Part shown: one piece after another, positions 46,539 through 55,065 of the stretch | Layout of the letters: the number at the start of each line of letters is the position of its first letter | How positions within the stretch are numbered: the stretch's first letter is position 1 | Source of the DNA: an uncultured Desulfomonile sp. | GTDB taxonomy: Bacteria; Desulfobacterota; Desulfomonilia; Desulfomonilales; Desulfomonilaceae | DNA length: 64,000 nt | Direction: 5' to 3' | Assembly: GCA_903952205.1 (NCBI GenBank) | Contig: CAJBEZ010000060.1 | Coordinates: forward strand, 62,001-126,000 | Made by a program: the position numbers and the translations under genes | The notes under the pieces: model-generated | The model's database searches: none | What the model was told of the DNA's origin: nothing | What the model saw: the letters and a program-made list of their open reading frames with translations, nothing else

Positions 46539-46685
46539 TCGTCAACCCCTCAACTGATATATTGTCTAATTCTATAGCAAGCTGTTTCCAATTGTAAAGA
46601 ACAGGAAGTCCTGCAATCAGATTGGGCATTTGAGTTTATAACCTTAAATTTAGTTAGTGTAAAAAAATTCTCGCAGGAGGTTGTG

Positions 46686-47186
46686 ATGGTTACGCCGGAC
46701 TGGCTTCAAGGACAAGAATTAAGAGAATACACAGATTTTCTTTTTTGGCATTATAGAGTCATGGATTCTTTCTGGTATATTTTTGTGGAGCAAGAGCATG
46801 GGACCGATGAAGCCAATCGTTTAAACGAGAAAGTTTGGAGAAGAATCGCCGGTATGGCTGCAAAAGACATAGTCAAAAGGTTTAAAATAGGCGAAAAGGG
46901 GTTAGATGGTTTTGTAAGAGCTTTGAAGTATTTCCCGTGGACGATAATGGTAGGATACGAAATTGAAAACAAAGACTCTGAGGTAGTCATATCTGTGCCT
47001 AGTTGCCCTACACAGGAAGCCCGCCTGAGAAGGAACTTGGGGGAATACTCATGTAAGGAAATGCACCGAGGAGAGTTCGAAGGTTTTACTAAAGCGATTG
47101 ATCCGGCCATTCGAGTTGAATGCATACACGCTCCACTGGATCCTCATCCAGCCGAAAGATTCTGTCAATGGAGGTTCACTGTCTGA
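46686..47186 (+). CDS. uncharacterised protein (DUF6125-like pattern)
   Basis: 166 residues, soluble. N-terminal helical part ([20 protein letters not shown]), then [12 protein letters not shown], a conserved-looking [25 protein letters not shown] block and [19 protein letters not shown]. Four cysteines could bind a metal or react. The DUF6125 link is from memory of the pattern and uncertain. Strong GGAGG before ATG 46686. The ATPase gene follows after 48 bases. Confidence 0.6.
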   Translation: MVTPDWLQGQELREYTDFLFWHYRVMDSFWYIFVEQEHGTDEANRLNEKVWRRIAGMAAKDIVKRFKIGEKGLDGFVRALKYFPWTIMVGYEIENKDSEVVISVPSCPTQEARLRRNLGEYSCKEMHRGEFEGFTKAIDPAIRVECIHAPLDPHPAERFCQWRFTV

Positions 47187-47234
47187 TGGGTTGCGTAAAT
47201 GCCGGACCTTTTCAGAATATAGAAAGGCGGCGTA

Positions 47235-47966
47235 ATGTTTCTTACCGGTATAGGATTTATGAGTGACAGGTTTCCTGTTCATGATGTGTTCCCTTTCAAT
47301 ATTAAGGCTTTTCAGACGACAGGGCATATTGAATTAACATCCAGAATCTGCTTTTTCTCTGGCGAAAACGGAGTCGGCAAGTCGGCTCTTCTTGATTCAA
47401 TAGCAAGAAAATGCGGCTATTTACCCTGGGGAGGGAGTAAGACGCATAGAGCACATTCTAACCCGTACGAGTCTCAACTGGCCAAATTTGTGAGGCTGGA
47501 TTTTGCCGTTAAACCCAAATACGGGTTTCATTTCAGAGCGGAAGCTTTTTTCAATTTTGCGTCTTCACTTGATGACATAATAGTGGATGATCCTGACAGG
47601 ATTGGATATTTTGGAGGGCAATCTTTAAATGCCCAATCGCACGGCGAGTCGTTTCTAAGTTTCTTCAAGAGCTACTCTTGCGGCATAGACGGCCTTTATC
47701 TGATAGATGAGCCGGAATCGGCCCTGTCACCAAGGAGCCAGGTTGAATTTGTGAGAGTATTGTTAAGCAATGTGTCTTCATCAAACAAACAGTATCTTAT
47801 CGCTACGTTATCCCCTATAATACTAGCTTGCCCAGGGGCTCAAATTTTTAGCTTTGATGGATCGGAAATCAAGGCCATTCCTTTCCTCGACACACAAGTT
47901 TTCAAACTGTACAAGAATTTCATGGATGATCCTGAAGGTTTTTTCAGTCTTCAAGGTAAATGCTGA
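47235..47966 (+). CDS. ABC-type predicted ATPase (COG3910-like)
   Basis: 243 residues, stand-alone nucleotide-binding domain: Walker A GENGVGKS (43-50), signature QSHGES, Walker B LYLIDEPESALS. The switch region reads ATLSPIILACPGA; relatives usually have His at this point (ATHSP), so the H-loop histidine seems replaced by Leu. Function of the family is unknown. It lies between an uncharacterised gene and a PAS kinase (18-base gap to the kinase). Confidence 0.8.
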   Translation: MFLTGIGFMSDRFPVHDVFPFNIKAFQTTGHIELTSRICFFSGENGVGKSALLDSIARKCGYLPWGGSKTHRAHSNPYESQLAKFVRLDFAVKPKYGFHFRAEAFFNFASSLDDIIVDDPDRIGYFGGQSLNAQSHGESFLSFFKSYSCGIDGLYLIDEPESALSPRSQVEFVRVLLSNVSSSNKQYLIATLSPIILACPGAQIFSFDGSEIKAIPFLDTQVFKLYKNFMDDPEGFFSLQGKC

Positions 47967-47984
47967 ACAAAACGGAGCCATGAT

Positions 47985-49112
47985 TTGGACACAATCATCA
48001 TAAAAAATATTCTGGATAGTCTGGCGGACTGTATAATCGTCATTAACAGTGACGGAGACGTTATGTACGCCAACAAAAAAACGAGGGACATCCTGGGATA
48101 TTCATTCGATGACCTTAGAGAAAACGGATTGGGCTTGGTATTTTTTGTTCGTGATGAAAATTACGAATTCAACCAGATTCTTACCAACGCAATATGGAAT
48201 AGGGCCGTAAATGACTACAGCGAAGTAGATTACTTTCCCCCGGATGGTGGAAAGAAAAGACTGGCGGCTACAACTTCATATCTTATAGAATCGAATTCAG
48301 GCAAGACCCAATTCATTGGATTTGTGGCTATTTTCAGGGATATCACGGAAGTCTTCACGTTACGTCAGAAAGAGAAAAAGTTGTTGGAGGACAGGGAGCG
48401 GGTTGCAACTGAGAAAATGAGGAGTCTAAACAAATTGGCCATGGGGGTTGCCCACGAAATCAGGAATCCCGTAGTCATGATTGGTGGGTTTGCTGGTCGA
48501 ATAATCAAGCTTGACGGTAACAACATGGAAGCCATATCGTACGCTCACAAAATCCTCGAGGGAGCGAGAAGACTTGAATCTCTGGTAGAGGAGGTTCAAG
48601 GCTGCGCCAATTTGGCCAATATCAAAGCAGTGAAAGGTTCTTTGGCGGAAGTGGCGTTTGAAACTGTTAAGGAAATGGAAAGCCACGCATCAGAGAAGTC
48701 GATAAAACTTTTATTTCATGACCTAAGCTCAAAATCCGGCATATCTAGATTTGACCCGGATATGATGAAAATTGCCATTGGTAATCTGCTGCAAAATGCA
48801 ATAGATTTTTCTTCAGTAGGTTCGGAAGTCGATATCTTTGTACATGAAAATGATAATGAGACAATCTTGGGTGTTAAAGACTATGGAGCAGGAATAGCTG
48901 ACGCGGAACGTGAATTTGTCTTTGACCCGTTTTTTTCCACCAAACCACAGGGAACCGGGATGGGATTGGCTGTAACAGAAAGAATTGTTCATGAACACGG
49001 GGGGAGAATCCAACTCGACTCTATCCCTGGAAAAGGCTCCCTTTTCAGGATAAGCATCCCCAACAACTTTGTGACAGGCATATATTCGTCTCTTCACGTT
49101 GACGAAAAGTAA
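47985..49112 (+). CDS. soluble PAS-domain histidine kinase
   Basis: 375 residues, no membrane segment. PAS (about 8-125, ILDSLADCIIVINSDGDVMYAN), coiled linker, HisKA (His157 in GVAHEIRNPVV) and HATPase (GNLLQNAIDF, VKDYGAGI, GTGMGLAV). TTG start with GGAG 8 bases upstream. No response regulator beside it. It sits just before the tetrapyrrole operon, with a 135-base gap. Confidence 0.88.
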   Translation: MDTIIIKNILDSLADCIIVINSDGDVMYANKKTRDILGYSFDDLRENGLGLVFFVRDENYEFNQILTNAIWNRAVNDYSEVDYFPPDGGKKRLAATTSYLIESNSGKTQFIGFVAIFRDITEVFTLRQKEKKLLEDRERVATEKMRSLNKLAMGVAHEIRNPVVMIGGFAGRIIKLDGNNMEAISYAHKILEGARRLESLVEEVQGCANLANIKAVKGSLAEVAFETVKEMESHASEKSIKLLFHDLSSKSGISRFDPDMMKIAIGNLLQNAIDFSSVGSEVDIFVHENDNETILGVKDYGAGIADAEREFVFDPFFSTKPQGTGMGLAVTERIVHEHGGRIQLDSIPGKGSLFRISIPNNFVTGIYSSLHVDEK

Positions 49113-49247
49113 CCTTGGCCGATCATTTCACAAAATGATAGCAAAGATTGGCTAGAGCGGAGAGTTCTTCGTAAACCCTTCTGGAATCCCACTGAAGATG
49201 ATAGTATAAAAAGATATGGTCTATGGCCAAACAGGGTTAAGAATTTT

Positions 49248-49934
49248 ATGAGACCTTATCCATTGATGATGAATTTGCAGAACAAGCGCGTCATAGTTAT
49301 AGGCGGTGGCAGGGTAGCGTTTCGTAAGACTACAGGGCTTCTCGATAGCGGAGCCCAGGTGGTTGTCATATCACCAAAACTGATACCGGAGATGGATCGA
49401 CTCAGAAATCAGGAAAAAATCGACTGGAAAGAAGCTCACTTTGATGAAAGCATTCTGGATGATTATCGCGACGCGATTCTGATTTTTGGAACTACCGACG
49501 ACCGTCAGGTCAACTTGCAGATATATAATGCGGCCTACAGCAGACGATTGCCGTGTAATATTGCTGATGTGCCGGATCTATGCACATTTATTGTGCCGGC
49601 GGTAATCTCCCAAGGGGATCTAATGATAGCAGTCAGCACCGGAGGGGCTTCTCCAGCTTTGGCGAGGAAGATCAGAGAGGAGTTGGAAAAGCAGTATGGT
49701 CCGGAATATGGAAAGATGACAAAATTGATGGGTGACTTAAGAAAACGTGTGCTGAATTCGAGTTGCGATTCAGATGAAAACCGGAAACTATTTTCGGAGA
49801 TTGTTGATTCTGAACTTCTGGAAGCTATCCGACAAAGCGACTTTTATCATGCCATGGAAATTCTCAAAAAGATATTGCCTATGGAAATAGACGTGGAGAA
49901 CGCGGTGGGAGACAGTTGCGGAGATCAACTTTAG
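49248..49934 (+). CDS. precorrin-2 dehydrogenase (SirC / CysG N-terminal type)
   Basis: Oxidises precorrin-2 to sirohydrochlorin with NAD. Rossmann start VIVIGGGRVAFRKTTGLLDSGAQVVVIS and the GTTDDRQVNLQIYNAA and STGGASPALARKIR motifs are typical. 228 residues. Feeds both siroheme/heme and B12. First gene of the operon with ccsA-like, hemA, hemC and cobA/hemD. Confidence 0.92.
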   Translation: MRPYPLMMNLQNKRVIVIGGGRVAFRKTTGLLDSGAQVVVISPKLIPEMDRLRNQEKIDWKEAHFDESILDDYRDAILIFGTTDDRQVNLQIYNAAYSRRLPCNIADVPDLCTFIVPAVISQGDLMIAVSTGGASPALARKIREELEKQYGPEYGKMTKLMGDLRKRVLNSSCDSDENRKLFSEIVDSELLEAIRQSDFYHAMEILKKILPMEIDVENAVGDSCGDQL

Positions 49935-49947
49935 CTGGGAAGAAACA

Positions 49948-50793
49948 GTGCATCTGATGTTTTTCAAAGTGTCCGCGATACTCTATTTGATCTCTTCCAT
50001 CATCTATGCGGCGTTCTTGCTGAGATCAAAAGGAACTACCTGCCTCTCCGGTTTTTGCTTTGTAGCGGCAGGCTTCGTGACTCATACCTCTTCGATATTG
50101 CATCAATTCTGGGTGCTGGGGTTTTTCCCAATGGCCACTCCCTTTGACGCAATATCTCTTTTTGCCTGGGGTGTCATAGCCATTTTTGTAGCCTTGCAAT
50201 TTTGGGATAGAAATCCGGTTTTGGGAGCCATGGCCGCTCCAATAGCGACAGTGCTCATGCTGGTCGCTTCAACATTCTCTTACCAGATCAGTCAGCCTAT
50301 AGTGCCTGTCCTCAGAAGCTGGTGGCTTCCAATCCACGTTTCCTTTGCGATTGCGGGCAATTCGGTTTTCACAGTCATGGCTATGGCTGGGGCAATGTAT
50401 ATATTTCAGGAACGTTTGATCAAACGAAAAAAAATAGGAAGATTTCACAAAATTCTACCGTCACTCCAGACACTTGACACATTGAACCGGAGGGCGCTGC
50501 CGATTGGGTTTTTCTTTCTCACCCTTGGGATCATTTCCGGGGCTCTTTGGGCGAGTAGCGCTTGGGGTTCATACTGGACCTGGGATCCTAAAGAGACGTG
50601 GAGTCTTATCACGTGGTTCGCGTACGCTGGGATGGTTCACCAGAGACTTGCCCTCGGGTGGCGAGGTAAGAAAGCCGCATTGCTTGCTATAGCGGGCTTT
50701 TTTCTGGTCATGTTCACATTTGTAGGTGTCAGTCTCCTGCTGGGAGGACATCATTCGTTTGTCGGCCTTTGCGGTGAGACGGTTCTCTCATGA
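49948..50793 (+). CDS. CcsA/HemX-like membrane protein
   Basis: 281 residues, about eight membrane helices, with the tryptophan-rich motif WGSYWTWDPKETWSLITW shared by CcsA-type cytochrome c assembly proteins. In several bacteria a HemX homologue sits beside hemA and affects GluTR level. GTG start; its stop overlaps hemA (ATGA). Either heme handling or HemA control is possible. Confidence 0.88.
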   Translation: MHLMFFKVSAILYLISSIIYAAFLLRSKGTTCLSGFCFVAAGFVTHTSSILHQFWVLGFFPMATPFDAISLFAWGVIAIFVALQFWDRNPVLGAMAAPIATVLMLVASTFSYQISQPIVPVLRSWWLPIHVSFAIAGNSVFTVMAMAGAMYIFQERLIKRKKIGRFHKILPSLQTLDTLNRRALPIGFFFLTLGIISGALWASSAWGSYWTWDPKETWSLITWFAYAGMVHQRLALGWRGKKAALLAIAGFFLVMFTFVGVSLLLGGHHSFVGLCGETVLS

Positions 50794-52133
50794 CCCAGAC
50801 GAAACATGATTTCATGGTTTTGGGTGTAAATCACACCACTGCGCCGGTATTGGTCAGGGAAAGAATAACTTTTCCCGGAAATCAGGACGGGGCTGTAACT
50901 CGATTGGTAGCACAGACCAGGGGGATTGAGGAATGTGTGATCCTCTCAACCTGTAACAGGGCCGAGATCATAGCCGCCGTAGATGATTCTGAAGAAGTTT
51001 CTGAAAGACTCATTCAACTGGTTGCTCAAATTCACGGGCTTGGAGCGGATTCACTGATACCGCATCTTTATGTGAAGAGGAGATCAGACGCTGTCAGGCA
51101 CGTTTTCAGAGTAACTTCAAGTCTTGATTCTATGGTTCTAGGTGAACCGCAAATAGTGGGACAGGTCAAGGCCGCTTTCAAGAGAGACGCTGCCGCCAAC
51201 GCCACCGGACCCTTGATCAACAGGCTCATGCACAGGGCGTTCTTCACTGCCAAACGCGTTCGAACAGAGACGGGGGTAGCTCTATCGGCTGTCTCAATTG
51301 CCTATGTGGCGGTTGAGTTAGCGAAGAAGATTCTAGGAGATCTCGAACACAGCGAAGCTTTGTTGATAGGCGCAGGAGAAATGGCCGAACTCACGGCACG
51401 CCACCTTGCTGGCAACGTAAGAAAGCCCATCAGAATCATAAACAGGACAATTGAAAACGCCTGCGCTTTGGCCGCTCAGTTTGAGGGAACCGCAGAGCCG
51501 ATAGACCGGCTTTATGAAGCTCTGACCACTGCGGATGTAGTTATAACCTCTACGGGAAGTTGCGATCCAATCATTATGTTTAGTGACATGAAGGCTGTAA
51601 TGAAAAGAAGGCGGCACAAGCCCATCTTCATAATCGACATCGCAATCCCCAGAGACATTGAACCTAGAGTCAATGATCTAGACGGGGTTTATCTTTACAA
51701 CATCGACGACCTTCAGGCCGTGGTCGATGAAAATATTGGTGAGAGACGCGCTGAGGCTGAAAAAGCCGGCAATATAGTGGATGATGAAGTAAGAAAGTTC
51801 ATGAATTGGAACATGTCTCTCGAATGGGCGCCCACAATAGTGGCCCTGAAAAACAAATTTGAAGAGATCAGGATCAATGAAATTGGTCGTCTGAATGGAC
51901 GACTTGCCGAGTTGAACGATACAGAGAGAGAAGCGATTGATATATTGACAAAGTCTATTATCAACAAAATAGCGCACGGCCCGATCTCCTTTATGAAGCA
52001 ATCTCTGAAAACATCGCGACATAATCAGCATATAGATTTTGTTCAACGGGTCTTCGACCTTAACTCTTTTGTTTCCGGTTCGGAATCGGAGGAAGCGCAA
52101 ATTTTAGATCATGAAACTGACCATCGGAACTAG
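50790..52133 (+). CDS. hemA: glutamyl-tRNA reductase (HemA)
   Basis: First committed step of the C5 route to 5-aminolevulinate. Catalytic Cys55 in STCNR, LGVNHTTAPVLVRE start, GEPQIVGQVK and the NADPH domain LLIGAGEMAELTARHL. 447 residues. Overlaps both neighbours (ccsA-like by 4 bases, hemC by 23). Confidence 0.96.
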   Translation: MTQTKHDFMVLGVNHTTAPVLVRERITFPGNQDGAVTRLVAQTRGIEECVILSTCNRAEIIAAVDDSEEVSERLIQLVAQIHGLGADSLIPHLYVKRRSDAVRHVFRVTSSLDSMVLGEPQIVGQVKAAFKRDAAANATGPLINRLMHRAFFTAKRVRTETGVALSAVSIAYVAVELAKKILGDLEHSEALLIGAGEMAELTARHLAGNVRKPIRIINRTIENACALAAQFEGTAEPIDRLYEALTTADVVITSTGSCDPIIMFSDMKAVMKRRRHKPIFIIDIAIPRDIEPRVNDLDGVYLYNIDDLQAVVDENIGERRAEAEKAGNIVDDEVRKFMNWNMSLEWAPTIVALKNKFEEIRINEIGRLNGRLAELNDTEREAIDILTKSIINKIAHGPISFMKQSLKTSRHNQHIDFVQRVFDLNSFVSGSESEEAQILDHETDHRN

Positions 52134-53061
52134 AGGAAGCGCTCTGGCTATGTGGCAGGCGCGCCACGTCGCCGATTTGCTCAAGACGGTAGATTCAAAA
52201 TTTGAAGTAGACCTGAAAATAATTAAGACACAGGGTGACAAAATTCTCGACGTTCCTCTTGCTCATATTGGAGGAAAGGGGCTATTTACCAAGGAAATAG
52301 AGGACGCTCTATTGGACGGATCAGTTGATCTGGCGGTCCATTCAATGAAGGACGTCCCCACGGAGATTCCACAAGGACTTAGTATTGCCGGTATTTTGAA
52401 ACGTGAGGACCCCCGAGACGTGTTCATCTCGCGCGATACACGGAGAATAATTGAATTGAAGCCTGGTGAAAAGATTGGCACGTCTAGTTTGAGGAGAAGG
52501 GCTTTTCTTATGAGCTGTTTCTCCGGTCTTGAAGTTGTATCGATTCGAGGAAATGTCGACACGCGAATCAGAAAGATCGAAACGGATAATCTTGCCGGCG
52601 CCCTATTAGCTGCTGCCGGCATCATTAGAATGGGCTTCACTGACAGGATACGGGAATTCTTGTCTATAGAAGATATGATTCCAGCTATTGGGCAGGGAGC
52701 CATAGGTATAGAGACCCGAATAGCTGACGACAGAGTGCGGGAAATCGTTTCCGAGTTGAACGACGGCGAGACTAGGAAATGCGTAGAGATTGAGCGCTGT
52801 TTTCTCAAAAGGATGGGTGGAGGCTGTCAGGTTCCTATGGCTGCGTATTGTGAGCCATTGGACGACGGAGTAAGGCTTACCGCTGCGGTTACACATCCGG
52901 ATGGAACACCTATTTTTAGGGAAACATACACGGGGCCTGGAGATGACAGTCTTATTGGGGCTGTTGTGGCGGACAGACTGATTCAGATGGGCGCTGACGC
53001 AGTCCTTAGAGCTGTTCTTTCTGATGATTGGCGTCCTTGCGCTGTTGATGGTGTGTTGTGA
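52111..53061 (+). CDS. hemC: hydroxymethylbilane synthase (HemC)
   Basis: Polymerises porphobilinogen into the linear tetrapyrrole. GTRGSALAMWQA start, HSMKDVPTEIP, SLRRRAFL, and the dipyrromethane-binding Cys in MGGGCQVPMAAY. 316 residues. Start inside the end of hemA. Confidence 0.96.
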   Translation: MKLTIGTRGSALAMWQARHVADLLKTVDSKFEVDLKIIKTQGDKILDVPLAHIGGKGLFTKEIEDALLDGSVDLAVHSMKDVPTEIPQGLSIAGILKREDPRDVFISRDTRRIIELKPGEKIGTSSLRRRAFLMSCFSGLEVVSIRGNVDTRIRKIETDNLAGALLAAAGIIRMGFTDRIREFLSIEDMIPAIGQGAIGIETRIADDRVREIVSELNDGETRKCVEIERCFLKRMGGGCQVPMAAYCEPLDDGVRLTAAVTHPDGTPIFRETYTGPGDDSLIGAVVADRLIQMGADAVLRAVLSDDWRPCAVDGVL

Positions 53062-53172
53062 TGACATATCGGCGTATTTGATAGTCTGGGTCCAATGCAT
53101 TGGGAAGCCTGGTTTTAGACTGCCAAGACTTTATATCAACTAAGAGCGAACATAGGACAGAGACGGTTAAGC

Positions 53173-54741
53173 ATGAAGCATAATCATGATAGCAAATCTC
53201 GTGGAATTGTGTATCTGGTAGGGGCAGGTCCTGGTGACCCCGGATTGTTAACCCTGAAAGCGGCTGAAGCCATCGCCTCTGCTGACGTAATTGTTTATGA
53301 TTACCTCGCAGGCCACAATTTTGTTGATAAAGCCAATCCAGACGCTGAACTTATTTATGTCGGCAAGACAGGTAAGGTCCATTCCGTTGAACAGGTTGAT
53401 ATAAATCAGTTATTAGTTTCTAAAGCTTTGGAAGGTAAAATCGTCGTTCGTCTAAAAGGCGGCGATCCGTATGTGTTCGGAAGGGGAGGGGAAGAAGCTG
53501 AAAAACTTGCGAGCGCGGGTATCACTTTTGAGGTGATACCGGGTATAACCTCCGCCATAGCAGCCCCCGCTTATGCTGGAATTCCAGTTACCCATAGGGA
53601 TCATGCTTCATTGGTGACTTTCGTTACTGGACACGAAGATCCGTCAAAGGATGAATCCGCCATAGACTGGTCAATCCTTGCCAGGAACCCTGGGACGCTA
53701 GTCTTCTTGATGGGAGTTAAAAACATAGAAAACATTTCAAAGAGACTCCTCGCCCACGGCATGTCCCCTGACACACCGGCCGCCTTAGTCAGGTGGGGAA
53801 CCACTCCTAGACAGGCTTCCCTGGCGTCGGATCTTGAGCATATTGCTTCTGAATGCCTGAAAAGGGGATTATCAGCGCCAGCCGTACTGATAGTCGGTTC
53901 GGTTGTAAAACTAAGGAAATCGCTGTCTTGGTATGAATCCAAGCCTCTATTTGGTAAGAAGATCGTGGTGACGCGTTCTAGAGAGCAATCCAGGAAAATG
54001 GCTGACAAGATTTCAAGACATGGCGGGGAACCCATTCTTTTTCCTACCATAGAGATAGTTGCTCCGATCGATTATGGGCCATTGGAAAGAGCAATGGAAA
54101 CAATTTCCGATTATGACTGGGTGCTCTTTACATCTGAGAATGGAGTGGAAAGATTTTTCAAACATTTCTTTGATCTTGGTAAAGATATTAGGGACCTGGC
54201 CGGTCCCATATTTGGAGCCATAGGTCCGGTAACAGCCAAGGCCATTCGTTTGAAAGGCATAAGAGTAGACATGCTGGCCAAGGAATTCGTGGCTGAGGGT
54301 ATTCTGGAATTCTTTGAGAACCAGGACCTGGACGGAAAACGTTTCCTGATACCCAGAGCGGAAAAGGCGCGAGACGTGCTTCGAGATGGTCTTATAAAAA
54401 AAGGCGCTATGGTCGACATCGTGCCCGTTTACCGAACCATTCGCCCGTCCGGGGACGATGTAGACACCATTAGAAACCTGTTTCTCAATAAGTCTGTTGA
54501 TGCCGTGACCTTCACTTCTTCTTCCACTGTTGATCATTTTGCAGATATGATGAATGGTCCGGACATGTCGAATTTGCTCCATGATACGGTTGTAGCCTCT
54601 ATAGGCCCAATCACGTCAGACACACTTGTTAAATATGGAGTAAATCCGTCTGTCCAAGCCAAAGAATTTACTGTGGATGGTTTGATTGAGGCGTTGGTCG
54701 ACTATTATGACAAGGGGCGTTCAACTGAACTGATTCCATGA
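53173..54741 (+). CDS. cobA-hemD: fused uroporphyrinogen-III C-methyltransferase / uroporphyrinogen-III synthase (CobA-HemD)
   Basis: 522 residues in two parts. Residues about 10-250 are the SUMT methylase (VYLVGAGPGDPGLLTLKA, RLKGGDPYVFGRGGEE, VIPGITSAIAAPAYAGIPVTHR). Residues about 257-515 are HemD (KKIVVTRSREQS, LFTSENGVERFF, VTFTSSSTVDHF). It closes the ring and methylates it to precorrin-2. Used for siroheme, B12 and, with AhbC, heme. The fusion is known in deltaproteobacteria and clostridia. Confidence 0.95.
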   Translation: MKHNHDSKSRGIVYLVGAGPGDPGLLTLKAAEAIASADVIVYDYLAGHNFVDKANPDAELIYVGKTGKVHSVEQVDINQLLVSKALEGKIVVRLKGGDPYVFGRGGEEAEKLASAGITFEVIPGITSAIAAPAYAGIPVTHRDHASLVTFVTGHEDPSKDESAIDWSILARNPGTLVFLMGVKNIENISKRLLAHGMSPDTPAALVRWGTTPRQASLASDLEHIASECLKRGLSAPAVLIVGSVVKLRKSLSWYESKPLFGKKIVVTRSREQSRKMADKISRHGGEPILFPTIEIVAPIDYGPLERAMETISDYDWVLFTSENGVERFFKHFFDLGKDIRDLAGPIFGAIGPVTAKAIRLKGIRVDMLAKEFVAEGILEFFENQDLDGKRFLIPRAEKARDVLRDGLIKKGAMVDIVPVYRTIRPSGDDVDTIRNLFLNKSVDAVTFTSSSTVDHFADMMNGPDMSNLLHDTVVASIGPITSDTLVKYGVNPSVQAKEFTVDGLIEALVDYYDKGRSTELIP

Positions 54742-55065
54742 CAATTGCTTCATGTTAAGAACTTTCAGAGGTAATCTGATTCCTTCCGCCATGTTCCAAC
54801 TGTCCTCACAGATCGGTAAAATTCCCCTGATTGACACCCCTGGCGCTCTGTGATAGATCAAACTCTGCCTGACTGCCCGTTTGCCAAATCGGAGTAGGTT
54901 CGATTACCCCTCGGCAGCCAGTCATTCGCTTACAAATTAAGAGAAAGATCCTGAAAATTCTGAAACAGTTCACTGTTGGTGGTTGACTACAATAGCTATG
55001 GATCTTTTACGCATCCAATCGTACTTTGTTAGTACAGATATTAATTTCTGGGGTAGGATTGAAAA
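54742..55065. other. 324-base intergenic region before secA
   Basis: No ORF with a good start and no clear terminator. GGTTCGATT followed by CCTCGGCAGCCA (54898-54920) looks like a tRNA 3' end, but no matching 5' acceptor strand is found upstream. Probably the secA promoter region. Confidence 0.4.

Noticed and set aside
54890-54920. tRNA gene or tRNA 3' end before secA
   Set aside because: GGTTCGATT and a terminal CCA are present, but the T-stem pairs badly and no complementary acceptor strand or anticodon arm is found upstream.
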